Source: Daphnia pulex (taxonomy: Eukaryota > Arthropoda > Branchiopoda > Diplostraca > Daphniidae). From it: a stretch of 64,000 nt of DNA. The stretch spans positions 2,361,001-2,425,000 of the forward strand of contig NC_060022.1 of assembly GCF_021134715.1 (NCBI RefSeq). The letters are read 5' to 3'. Below are positions 1-10,159 of this stretch, piece after piece. The position numbers and the translations under genes were made by a program. Position 1 is the stretch's first letter, and each line of letters begins with the position of its first letter. Below the pieces are notes generated by a model, which was given only the letters and a program-made list of their open reading frames with translations, searched no databases and was not told the DNA's origin.

Positions 1-78
1 CTATGTGTTTCTATGTACGTGCTTTGTATGTATGGATTTATTCAGAGGATATAGTCTTATTATCCGAAAAAGGCCAGC

Positions 79-1663
79 ATGGATCCTACGTCAGCCGAAT
101 TCAAGCAAGATCTACGTCAGCGACTCACTCCGCTCCAGTGGTCAGTCACGCAAGAGAAGGGTACGGAAAGGTGAGTTGCGTTTTGTCTACTTACAATGTT
201 TATTAAAAGCTACCCGTTTTTTCGTCGTTGCTAGAAGGTTATTCTCCTTGTTGTTTGATTCTTTATTTTTTTTAAAATTTTCGTGATGGCTCACAATCGA
301 GTCTATAAGTGCACGCGTCTTTCCACTTCATTTCCTTCCTACACACGATGTGAGACTTGAATCTCTAACTCCGGTTTTTTTTCTTGTGCCATTCCGGCGG
401 TATTCCTACATGTTTGCGTGATCAGAGCGTTTACCAACAAGTACTACAAGCTACGAGACAAAGGCACTTACGAATGCATTTCGTGCGGTCGGGATCTTTT
501 CGACTCGACGACCAAATACGACTCGGGCTCGGGATGGCCAGCTTTCTATGACGTCATCGATCCGAAAGGGGTCAAACTTACCAAAGACGCCTCTCACGGT
601 ATGTGTGTGTGTGTTATCGTCGAGTATTGTTTTTCTTCTTTCTTCTTACATGATGCGTGACTCATTTGCATTTGTCACTTGTTCGGGGAGAGACTCTATT
701 ACGTTCATACTAGGATGAATATCTTTATGGGTCTGTCTTGGCTCAAGGCTTTGGTTTCACACAGAGGGCCATCTTTACAACTTCAAAAAAAGATTTCTCC
801 GGATTTCTCAAGGGTTATTTTATTTTCCTTTTTTGAATTTTGGAAGTTGTAGTTGGAAATTATGTACAGTAAGTAGTTTTGCAACATAAAACCGGAGCTA
901 AAATTTCATCAGAACACTTCACTCTTTAAAGCTATACTATACTTAAATGGCCGAAAAATGCCTTTCCTTATATACACTTATCGAATTTCTTACGGTTTGG
1001 ACCGGTCGTAGTTGTGTAGTACCACGTTACTTATTACTAATCATTTTGCGGTATTGATTTTCTCTTTGTCTCCTTGGCTTGTGGTTTTTTCCCCTCTCTT
1101 TTATTTTTATTTTATATATCTGTCTGCTCCATCGCTCTCTTTCTGACATGGACCCCTATGTGTACATCGGACGAACTCGACTCCTTTCACTCAATTCCCG
1201 AAAATTGCACGCGCGACTTTGTTGTCTCTTCAACAACCAAAAAAAATTACCTCACGACCGCAATGACTATCTCCGCCTCTACTGGCGCTCAACTTTTCGG
1301 CTCTGACCTTTCATCGACGGATTGGTGGTGATGCGTGATGCTGCAGTCGGGGCCAATCTACTTCTTATAATCGCCAATCCAGGTTTGGTGAGGACCGAAG
1401 TGAGCTGCTCCAACTGCCGGGCTCATTTAGGACATTTGTTTACCGACGGTCCAAAGCCAACCGGTCTGCGCTATTGCATCAACTCCTCGTCGCTAAATTT
1501 CCGCCAAGCTGCTGACGCTGAAGCCGAAAGTCAGCCGACGGGTGACAAGTCGTTCAGCTCTAGTTCGTTCAGTTTCCCCGCCACTCAGGGTGGATGCGGT
1601 CCGCTTCGGTGCGGTGCGGATACAAGCATCTCCTGTTCTAAGAAAGTGAACGGGACCGTTTGA
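79..1663 (+). CDS. MsrB: Methionine-R-sulfoxide reductase B, 3 exons
   Basis: Reduces the R epimer of methionine sulfoxide in proteins, using thioredoxin as the usual donor. Exons 79-170, 426-598 and 1383-1663 join in phase to 181 residues. The first intron is 255 bp and the second 784 bp. Visible features are the LTPLQW start of the domain, the zinc pairs C48/C51 and C97/C100, the SGSGWPAF block, HLGHLF, and RYCINS with catalytic C120. The enzyme is therefore the cysteine form, not a selenoprotein. The ATG at 79 is the first in frame before the domain and no targeting peptide is apparent, so a cytosolic or nuclear location is inferred. The tail after residue 130 is Ser-rich and adds cysteines 160, 165 and 173, which is unusual. 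A longer upstream leader outside the window cannot be excluded. Confidence 0.93.
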
Positions 1664-1791
1664 TTTGTCTGTCAAAAAAAGGTGTTGTTCAACGAAGTCT
1701 TCACGCAAAAAATATGTCCGGAAAGGATGCGCTACCTATCTTTTGTATTATTTAAACGATGGATAGCTGTGCCCTTGATAAGATTGTTCGA

Positions 1792-1797
1792 AATAAA
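1792..1797 (+). terminator. Poly(A) signal of MsrB
   Basis: AATAAA 129 bases after the MsrB stop codon, the first canonical signal in the 3' flank. Confidence 0.6.
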
Positions 1798-2281
1798 TAC
1801 ACGGCTACCACACAATAATGACTATGTGTAGTTGAATCTTATCGCTTTTTTTTTTGTTTTTTTTTAGATTTCTGGAACAGTTTAAAACCTCAAACGTATA
1901 GCGTCCGTATTCAATACGGTACAGGTAAATATCCTACCCAATACTATAACCTAACGTTCTTTTTGGTAAAAGGACGCCTAATTGAACGTCAGGTGAGTTT
2001 AGAGTTTATAGAATTGAGATATTGGATATATTGATATTGGTCCATACATAGTTAAAGTGGACGAAATGCATATTTTCGTGCACAAAACCGAGAGTTTCAA
2101 ATGTTCAACATATTGTATACAGTACAATCGTTTACCGCTAGATGCTGCGTTTACTTGTTATGATTCGTTTCGTTTCAACCGAATCTCATTTCGTTTCTCT
2201 GTGTGTGAGTTGACAGTTTGGTTGGATCAGTGCTACACTTCATCTTGTTTAAATTGATTAAACTGATTGATTTAAATTATA
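1798..2281. other. Intergenic spacer, MsrB to LMW-PTP
   Basis: About 480 bases of AT-rich DNA between two genes on the same strand, with homopolymer T runs near 1845-1865. It must contain the promoter and leader of the phosphatase gene, but I see no convincing TATA box and no open frame worth calling. Confidence 0.5.
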
Positions 2282-3033
2282 ATGTCTCAACCCAAGAAAT
2301 CTGTGTTGTTTGTTTGCCTGGGTGAATATGATTTTTTTTTTACATGACAGCATTTGATACAAATAGTATAAAATGGAGATTGATAACATAACCGAGTATT
2401 CAATTTTGGCGTGATGTAGGAAATATATGCCGCTCTCCGATAGCAGAAGCAGTTTTTGTAAAGCAACTTAAAGATGCTGGAAAATATGATGATTGGATTG
2501 TTGATAGTGCTGCGATTGGCAGTTGGCATGTTGGAAAAAATCCAGACAGGCGAGCCATCTCAGTCTTGACCAAACACCAAGTGCCCACCAATCACAAAGC
2601 TAGACAGGTATGTGCCAATTATTATTACATCTACATTCATAAATGAGTAAATTTCATTATATTATTCAGGTAAAAAAAGCAGACTTTTCAGAGTTTGATT
2701 ACATTTTTGGAATGGATGACGACAACATTGATGACCTCAAATCCATGGCACCTGCTAGTTTTAAAGCCAAAATAGAAATGCTCTCGAAATATGATGATGC
2801 AGAACGGACAATAAGAGACCCATACTATGTAAGCTAAAATGCACTTTCACTGTACTTGAGCAATAACATCTCTTACTTTGTTGCTTAAAGTTTCTATTGT
2901 TTACTTTTTCTCCAGATGATTAATTGTTTTTAATGGCATATTTTAATTACAGGACAGTGGTGAAGAAGGGTTTGAAAAGTGTTACCAACAGTGTGTAAGG
3001 TGCTGCACAACTTTCTTGCAACGAATCGGTTAA
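2282..3033 (+). CDS. ACP1: Low-molecular-weight protein tyrosine phosphatase
   Basis: Cytosolic phosphotyrosine phosphatase of the ACP1 / Drosophila primo family. Four exons, 2282-2321, 2420-2607, 2670-2828 and 2953-3033, give 155 residues against about 157 in vertebrate ACP1. The P-loop VCLGNICRSP sits at residues 11-20, with nucleophile C12 and R18. The acid-base aspartate is D126 in DPYY, and the family ending YQQCVRCC is present. Introns are 62-124 bp and split the P-loop after the first Gly codon base. The gene lies 618 bases downstream of the MsrB stop on the same strand. All catalytic residues are intact, so an active enzyme is expected. Orthology to one particular insect paralogue is not resolved. 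Confidence 0.96.
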
Positions 3034-3092
3034 ACCTTTGGCCAATTATGTGACTGAAATATCGAACTGTCAGTTCTGACATTCAGTGCAAA

Positions 3093-3098
3093 AATAAA
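3093..3098 (+). terminator. Poly(A) signal of LMW-PTP
   Basis: AATAAA 59 bases after the stop codon of the phosphatase. Confidence 0.6.
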
Positions 3099-3267
3099 TC
3101 GTGAAACTTCTACTTGACGTAGAAGGATGCTTAACTGTGTAGTGAAAATTGTACCTTATAGTATTTTTCCTTTAAAGTATTAATCCAGCGTCAATTGCAT
3201 ATGATAGGCTGATAGTACTAAGGTACCCAAATCAAATTTTTGACAAATTTGACAATAAGAATTTTTG

Positions 3268-3273
3268 TTTATT
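3268..3273 (-). terminator. Poly(A) signal of the GYWR-repeat precursor
   Basis: TTTATT on the plus strand reads AATAAA on the minus strand, 124 bases past the stop codon at 3398. It leaves only about 170 bases between the poly(A) signals of two convergent genes. Confidence 0.5.
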
Positions 3274-3397
3274 TGACCATTTCACCGTGGTTTTTGCAAA
3301 CAAGGATAGCTTATTGAAATGTGGACAAGCCAAATTTAGTGCAAGGTTCGTTGAAATAGTCCGGATTCAGCCTTTTGTAGGCAAGTCGGGATCTCAC

Positions 3398-4181
3398 TTA
3401 CCAATAGTATCCATTGCGATATCCGTACCTGCTGTAACTGTAAGGATAACCATAATAACTACGGCCGTACCATTCGTTAGCGTCCAGGTCACCATCAACT
3501 TTAACATCGACATCTTTTTCCGGTGTTATTTCATCTACGGATCGACGTCCACGCCAATATCCCAGACCGTAACAGCCTCGGCGAGACTCGTTGATTTCCA
3601 GGTCAGTATTAATGGTTCCATCTTCTTCTGATGTCATCTCCCTTTCAGCGGAACGACGTCCACGCCAGTGTCCACTGGTACTTAAGTATCGACCATAGTA
3701 CCCATAAGGACGGCCGTAGTAGCGGCTTCCGTACGATTCGTTGCCATTCAAGTCATCTCTAACTTCAACGTTGCTGGCTTCTTCTTCCTGTTTTGCTTCT
3801 TCTACTGAGCGACGACCACGCCAATAGCCAAGATGTCCACCGTAGTAGCCGCGACGGAACTCGATTGCCTCCTGGTCAGCAACTTCGATGTTGGCTTCGT
3901 GTTCCGGTTGCACCTCCTCGACAGACCGACGTCCACGCCAGTATTCACGATATCCACCGAAATAACCACGTCGGTGCCATTCAGCGACGTCTTGATCAGA
4001 CACTTCCACGTTGCTCTCGGTTTTAGGTTTTACATTTACCTCAACGGCAGCAGTCAGTGCCAATGAAAGGCTAGCCAATATAACCTAAACATCAACATTT
4101 AATAAATTTGTGTACGGTACATCATAAATGCTGTCAAACACGGTGTAATGATAGCGACAAAGAACTCACCACGAACTTCAT
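3398..4181 (-). CDS. Secreted Gly/Tyr/Arg-rich repeat precursor, putative peptide prohormone
   Basis: I cannot name this gene. Exons 4170-4181 (MKFV) and 3398-4084 join to 232 residues. Residues 1-17 form a clear signal peptide. The mature part has four units ending W-R-G-R-R-S (W at 53, 92, 144 and 181), separated by acidic spacers rich in Glu/Asp. Three units open with an Arg-Arg pair followed by a Gly/Tyr-rich stretch of 9-11 residues. Gly followed by Arg-Arg is the usual signal for prohormone cleavage and C-terminal amidation, and RGRR also fits furin. The last 24 residues are Tyr/Gly/Arg-rich with no further cleavage site. Alternatives are a Gly-Tyr antimicrobial precursor or a structural cuticle protein. 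A GTAAGT at the stop codon could be a donor, but no good downstream exon was found. A TATA box lies upstream. Confidence 0.8.
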
Positions 4182-4234
4182 TTCGAAAGAGTTGAAAAAA
4201 ATTAGTAGCAAGTTGTTGGTCAGTTGCAAGAAAC

Positions 4235-4269
4235 TGATGCTGTTGAAATTTTCATTTGGACTATTTATA
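4235..4269 (-). promoter_or_regulatory. TATA box and initiator of the peptide precursor gene
   Basis: On the minus strand TATAAATAG occupies 4269-4261, and TCAGT, the arthropod initiator type, occupies 4237-4233. The spacing is about 34 bases from the first T to the initiator A. The predicted leader is about 54 bases to the ATG at 4181. This clear TATA architecture suits a regulated, tissue-specific gene and is not seen at the other gene starts here. Confidence 0.6.
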
Positions 4270-4941
4270 CTTCGCCGTTCAATGACAAATCCGGCCACAT
4301 CGTTTAATTCTTTCCACATTAGAAATTAACGATTAACAAATAAAACTTCACATCGTCCCTGAATTCTGTTTGTTAGATGTATATCTTTTATGTTCGTATT
4401 ATAGACTATGGTTACCGAAACCATCCTTAACCGGACATGAGAAGTGTATCGCGAAATTATCTTCCGTATAGAGAAAACTTTCAAGGCAGCCCAAAACATT
4501 ACTGTTAAGGTTAATTAGTTTGTACAAAGACAATAAAGATACGGTTGAACCAACAATCAGCAAACAGCTTATCTGCTTCGATACACACACGGTTCGTGCC
4601 ACATTTCCCAGAAAATGTAAGGGAACATTAGTTTTGCTTAACACCCTGTTTTATTTGTTTATTTTTATTCGTCTACAGTCTACACTAGCGTGTCCGTTAA
4701 ACCGTTAACGGTTTAGTAAACTTGTACTCAATAACTCAAGTGTCCCACCCTAGATGGCGAAATCCTCGTCATGGAAAATGTTTGTCTAATTTGGGCATTA
4801 TTTCTTTGTTGAAAAAATGGCGGTCATGTGCGAGTGTCGGGACTGTCGGGACGTCAGGTTTAATTAAGCGGCAGCAAGTAACCGGCTTATTACGTCAACA
4901 ATTCGTGCAGTAACAAACAGCAATCAGCAGTGTATTGCAGC
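4270..4941. other. Intergenic spacer with short tandem motif
   Basis: About 670 bases without a recognised gene. Around 4840-4860 an 8-9 base unit containing GTCGGGAC is repeated directly. A 16-residue frame starts at 4817 in good start context and contains C-E-C-R-D-C, but nothing else supports it as a gene. The stretch probably includes the promoter and leader of whatever starts at 4942. Confidence 0.4.
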
Positions 4942-5321
4942 ATGGAGTACCAAGAAGAAGAAAGTTTAGAAGAAAACAGTTTCAAACAGTAAGTTAAGTC
5001 AGAATTTTAGAATTTCAGCGAAGGAAGTTGTTTTGTTATCATGACATGTCATTGGTCTCTTCAGATTTCAGAATACCTTTTAATTAATATTAATATGTCA
5101 GAATTAATGTTAAATTATCATAATTAATCAAACTCATTGTATTCTACTAAATGAGCCATCGAAATTATACAGGTAACAACTAACACTAGCTTTATTACAG
5201 TATTGCTGCAACATATATTCTTCTCATGTTTTATAGGATTCATCTTAATTATCGGCTGTTTGTATTGGAGATCACCAACCCCAGCATGGACCAATCTCTC
5301 ATTCCATCTTCTATCGGATAA
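4942..5321 (+). CDS. Possible small spliced gene, 43 residues
   Basis: Not recognised. Exon 4942-4988 begins MEYQEEESLEEN and ends at a consensus GTAAGT donor. The exon at 5237, after a TTTTATAG acceptor, continues in phase for 27 codons to TAA at 5319. The short product is acidic then hydrophobic. A further open stretch after a good acceptor at 5610, stop at 5685, could be an alternative last exon. Support is only splice-site quality and phase, so a noncoding spliced transcript is equally possible. Confidence 0.25.
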
Positions 5322-5992
5322 TTGATCGGTGCTTTCATGCATAAGAAGATCACTTGTTTTGTATTGTTGTTTTTTATGTACAGGTTCTTAATTAAAGGTT
5401 TATAAATTGGCATGACCAACTTTATGAGAAGTCATGTCCATTCAAGAAAAAGGACAAGGACTATACAGTCAACAAGGTTCTGTGTTTGCTATCCTGCTAC
5501 CCTTGAATCTCCCTACACAGGCCCTCTTGCTTTGAGGTATTGCTTTCTGTCGCAACAATCTCTATGAATATTAAATTGCCATCCAAATAAATGCTCATTC
5601 TGCTTGCAGGGTAATCCTTCCCTACTGATCATGGACTCTATTGGTGAAACTGAAAACCGACGAGAGAATGCTGTAATTCAAGACTGATAAATTGTGTAGT
5701 TAGATTCAATTACAAGTGTATTTCTGGGCTCCCTTCTTTTCTGTGGCCCCGTTTCCCTAACTAACCACTAACCAACGCCCGCCGGTGGTCACTCACCCGC
5801 TGTGAAACCAGGAGGAGGGGAGGGCTCTGGTCGAACGGGGACTTGGAAGGCGCATGATCCGACGAAAACTTAGGGTCATGAGTCTAACCCGGAAACTTAG
5901 TATGACTAATCGCTCCCCAGTAAAACTTGCCTCGCACTCTTCTCTCTTCTTCCATTTCCAGGTAATCTCCCTGGATCTACGCCGACACTGCA
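5322..5992. other. Unassigned stretch left of the foldback element
   Basis: No recognisable gene. Bases 5385-5690 contain splice-like signals and short open stretches that may belong to the doubtful transcript starting at 4942. Bases 5740-5940 are more GC-rich than the surroundings, with GGAGGAGGGGAGGG and several short inverted motifs, and may be an old repeat I cannot name. Confidence 0.3.
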
Positions 5993-6506
5993 TGTGCGAG
6001 TTTTAGCAAGCAATCCGCCACCCAATTTGACAAAAAGTGATAGTTTGTTTTCACGGAAATTTCGTCAGACGGTTACAAAATTTCTAATTCAACAATCTCA
6101 TGTAGAAATTTGCATCTAGTCTACTGGTGCAAATTGTGATTCTTTAAGCTTGATTAATTTAGGTGATGTGTTAAAAGAGCAATTGTGGGTAGCTAAACAA
6201 TTGAACTACTTTTTCTGAATATTTCGGTTTTAGATCACTTTGTTGTTATTAGATTTTCTTGTGATCTTCAAAATATTCTGAAAAAGCGAATTGGTTCTAT
6301 TTATTGGCTACTCACAATTTTTTTAACACATCTCCTAAATAATCAAGCTTAAAGAATCGCAATTTGCACCAGTAGACTAGATGCAAATTTCTACATGAGA
6401 TTGTTGAACTAGAAATTTTTTAACCGTCTGACGCAATATCCGTGAAAACAAACTATCACTTTTTGTCGAATTGGGTGGCGGATTGCTTGCTAAAAAGCCT
6501 CGCACA
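5993..6506. mobile_element. Foldback or MITE-like element, about 514 bp
   Basis: The left arm from 5993 reappears as its reverse complement ending at 6506, with a centre near 6250. Both ends carry TGTGCGAG / CTCGCACA, and each arm is about 240-250 bases with scattered mismatches and small indels. Shared blocks include the AGCAAGCAATCCGCCACCCA region, the AGTAGACTAGATGCAAATTT region and the AAGCTTGAT region. There is no coding capacity. The shape is that of a nonautonomous DNA transposon or foldback element. I could not fix a target-site duplication, so the exact ends are approximate. Confidence 0.8.
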
Positions 6507-6651
6507 AAAAATATTGTCTCGAACCGGACGCTCTGTTTAATAAATTGTTTATTTTGTAAGTGTTTCAATGAAGAAATGAGTTTTCATATCATATAATTAG
6601 TTTATTTATTCAACAATAATATTTATATATTACAGATATGGGGAAATGGGT

Positions 6652-6736
6652 GTTTAAGGAATAGATGTTGGTGGTAGTTATGGGGTTTAAGGATTGGATG
6701 TTGGTGGAGGTTATAAGGTTTGAGGAATAGAAGTGG
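6652..6736. repeat. 33-bp minisatellite, about 2.6 copies
   Basis: Units starting GTTTAAGGA or GTTTGAGGA begin at 6652, 6685 and 6718, a constant 33-base step. Each is rich in GATGTTGGTGG. The tract is G-rich on the plus strand and not obviously coding. Confidence 0.7.
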
Positions 6737-6930
6737 TTATATAGATAGGTATATGGATGTGATAGACAAAGGTTTTTTGTCCTACCTTATTAAAACAAAC
6801 CACAACTTCTTTTAGTTAATGAAAATCAATTGCCCCCCCCCCCTAATCTCCTCCTCGCTGGTTACCCAATCGCGAAGGCATGTTTATTATTTGTTCAACG
6901 TAAAAATTCCCCGTATTACTATTTTTTTCA

Positions 6931-7138
6931 TTCTCAACATATAAACGCTTCATAGACGCAAATAGCAATTAAACAAAATACTGGATGTAACTTATGTGGC
7001 ACAACACCAGCGATTCAACACCAAAGAACTTTTCTGTTCCTTTTCAACATAAAAACGGTTAACTGCATAGACACAAATAACAATTAAAACTGGATGTAAC
7101 TTTTGTGCACAACACCAGCAGTCCGGCACCAAGGAACA
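6931..7138. repeat. Degenerate tandem duplication, period about 110 bp
   Basis: Bases 6931-7029 and 7041-7138 share the order TTCAACAT, CATAGACxCAAATAxCAATTAAA, CTGGATGTAACTT, CACAACACCAGC and CACCAAxGAAC, with point differences and small gaps. This is a local duplication in a noncoding stretch. Confidence 0.75.
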
Positions 7139-8580
7139 GCAACAGCATAACTCTATGCAAAAAATCTTTCACCAGTATAGGCTGCAACAACATGCCATAT
7201 TGGACAGCAACATCACTGCTACGTAAACATAAACCTAAGACCAAAATGAAATTAATGTTTGATCAATGGAAATTTTGTATAGAATAAAACAAAAATCATT
7301 TCAAATGGAGTTCACCCAAATATTCTATGGCAACACCATCTGATAACTATAGTTTAAACAAAAATTTACATGAATTACTAGATTACTCATTTAAGATTTC
7401 AATACAAATTCATTTGAAATTTGTAGTGCTCTGCAGCGAAACAAAAACATTCTTCTACAATATCTGCCTATCTTGTTAACCAATTCCCCTTAAACAATCC
7501 ATAACTCAATTTACATATGATCAAAGGAAAGAGCTGTTGACATTATGAAATCCCCAAATGTTTAAACAATGTATAAGCAATTATAGTAGTCCAAGCATGA
7601 TACTTCCCAAGTTAGAACTTATAATTTTTATCAAATTACCATTTCAAGGAGTCTTCTTGCAGTTCTACTAGATGTCCAACATTTTGGCAACCACAATACA
7701 GCATGATCCAGCGTCAACTCAGATATGGCTGATTCCAGAAGACTTGAAGCATGGAACTTTCCCACACTCCAGGACAACATCAGCACCAAAGACTGCATGC
7801 AACAGCTCAATTTAATCACACCTTTCACTGGATGACTGCAACCAATCCATGTGCACATTAGAGTGCAACAAAGAAGCACAGACTTCACCTGGCTATTGAA
7901 AAACAAAATCAAGTTACTATCAAGGAACAGAATCTCATGTAACATAACGAAATGACAGATGTATGAAGTTAAACTATACAATCTCTCAGAATTAGCTTGA
8001 TAAATCTTACAAAGGAATTTGTAGTTGTCAAGTTTTCCAAGTTGAAAATAACAAATTATGTAATCCACATTTCTTCTCTCACCATAATGGTCTTAACTCA
8101 TAATTGCAACAGAGAAGCAAAGGGGTCTACTCTCTAGTCGAAACTAAATCTGTAGCGATCAACTATAATTACTTTAATTTTTCTGAAAGTGTTCCGTATG
8201 TGACGAAACGAGCAAGAGACATTTTGGAATAAATGGATAGCAGTTTCAACAAACGAACTATGTCCAGTAAAAAATATAGAAAGAAGTAAAAAACACACCG
8301 TATACCGTATACCTTTCCTCTCAGTGGTGGTGGAGCGTGGGCCGTGGTGCCCGTGGAAGACTACAGCTTTGATTTTTTACCTTGGAACTGCAGACGAACT
8401 TCCGCTTTTCAGCATAGTGCCTGATGGAGTGATGGGGCCATGGACTCGTTAAATAAAAATGAAAAGAACATTAGATTTATCGCAAGTCGCATCCCCAGGG
8501 CCACGGGGGTGCCAGCATATTTTGAAATAATTAAACTATATATATTTCCCAAGAAGATTTTTAAAACTGATTCTTATCAC
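7139..8580. other. Unassigned AT-rich stretch
   Basis: No gene recognised. The longest minus-strand open frame, 8068 to 7631 (145 residues), has Cys/Leu-rich composition and no family resemblance, and I do not call it coding. Around 8300 the sequence ACCGTATACCGTATACC holds a short direct repeat. The segment may be intergenic or an unrecognised noncoding transcript. Confidence 0.4.
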
Positions 8581-9001
8581 TAATTTTTTCAGAACTTTAC
8601 TCCACGCCACCGGCGCCACCAACCTTACCATAAAATTGACTGAACGTCCGGTTGGCTGTATCTGTGCTGCTGACTGGCGAGAGGTGCAAAGCTTACGGGC
8701 TTACGGCATTGTAGGTCTTTATTATGTAGGGTAGTAAAGCCGGATTTTTTGTATCTATTTTTTCGTTTATTTACATTCTTAATTTGATTTTCTTGAGAGG
8801 ATATTGATGTATCGACATTCGAATAGAAAACGTTAGTGAACTGAACAATCTTGTTACACTTGTACTTTCCACTTACGTACGGTCTTTTCAGTTTTTTCTT
8901 TTCAGGGTGTTGGAGCCTTATTTCATAGAAATTCTACAGAAAAGGAGTTGTTTTCATTTGTTGTGAATAAAAAAATTAAATACTGTAACTCGGCAAGTAC
9001 C
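8581..9001 (+). other. Probable 5' leader region of NAXD
   Basis: TTTTCAG at 8899-8905 is a good acceptor followed by an open leader into ATG 9002. GC-richer sequence at 8590-8710 could be the first noncoding exon, ending near the GTAGGT at about 8710. There is no ATG in it, in line with a purely untranslated exon. Confidence 0.35.
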
Positions 9002-9994
9002 ATGTCCAAAAGCATGCAAATTCTAAGTAAAGAGTTGTTGCTCCTAGAAATGAAGAAAAGCATCCCAATACTAAGTAGTTCATTGCACAAAGGTGAAAGT
9101 GGTAGAATCGGAGTGATTGGTGGTAGTTTGGAATATACAGGAGCACCTTATTTTGCTGCAATGGCTGCCCTCCGTGTGGGTTGTGATCTTGTTCATGTGT
9201 TTTGCATGAAAGAAGCTGCTCCAGTTATCAAGAGCTATAGCCCTGAACTAATTGTCCATCCATTGCTTGATAGCCCAAATGCACTACAAGCTATTTCTGA
9301 ATGGTTGCCTCGAATTCACGCTTTAATCATTGGACCAGGTCTTGGTAGAGATGCAGGAGTTTTTAAAATCCTGGGTCCCATTATTAACCATGCAAAGGAA
9401 CTGAAAATTCCTCTTGTGATAGATGCTGATGGATTATTTTACATCAATAGCAATCACCAAATTATTCATAATTGTACCAATGTGATTTTGACTCCAAATG
9501 TCATAGAATTTACCAGACTTTACAAAGCTGTTATGGGCATATCAATTGATCCTAGTCAACCTGTACTAGTTGAAGATGTCGCAGCCTTGGCAAAAAGACT
9601 GGGCAATGTAACAATCCTGCAAAAAGCTGAAAAAGATATTACTTCTAACGGAATTGACGTCAACATCTGCGAGAAGATGGGTTCACCGAGGCGATGTGGA
9701 GGACAAGGAGATTTATTGTGTGGATTTCTGGCTACTTTTCTTTATTGGAAAACTCATGACAAGTATACTCATGAAGTCACACTTTCCGCTGCGGCTGCGG
9801 CAACTCACCTTAGTCGAATGATTAGTCGAAAAGCTTTTGAAATCCATGGTAATTAATAAACTAATAATGACTGTATATTTTGTACTTAACTGTTCTTACC
9901 TAACATCGTTTATTTTATAGGTCGTGGAACTCTCGCCTCTGACATGATACCTTACATCCCAGAATGTTTCAGGTCACTGTTTAATCAGGAGTAA
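9002..9994 (+). CDS. NAXD: ATP-dependent NAD(P)H-hydrate dehydratase
   Basis: Repairs the damaged cofactors NADHX and NADPHX by ATP- or ADP-dependent dehydration (CARKD family, ribokinase-like fold). Exons 9002-9848 and 9921-9994 give 306 residues. Motifs in order are GRIGVIGG (34-41), EYTGAPYFAA, SYSPELIVHP, GPGLGRD (111-117), VIDADGL (139-145), LTPNVIEF and RRCGGQGDLLCG with catalytic D237. The second exon supplies HGRGTLASDMI. I start at ATG 9002. The frame stays open upstream to a splice acceptor at 8905 without an ATG, so a leader exon is likely spliced there. Other animals add an N-terminal targeting sequence here and this model has none. No epimerase partner NAXE is nearby. Confidence 0.95.
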
Positions 9995-10159
9995 ATTATA
10001 TTTATGAAAATTTTAATGTTAGAAATTTAGCATTATGTAATATTTTTGTAGATGACAACCAACTATAATACAAAATATGTCCTATGCAGATTTTATCACC
10101 AAGCGACTTCATTCAGTTGATTGTATAATTTCATTCGGTTTCAAGATTCGCATATAAAA

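Noticed and set aside
7631..8068. 145-codon open frame on the minus strand
   Set aside because: Cys/Leu/Ser-rich with no family resemblance, no splice context and no supporting promoter. It looks like chance in AT-rich DNA.
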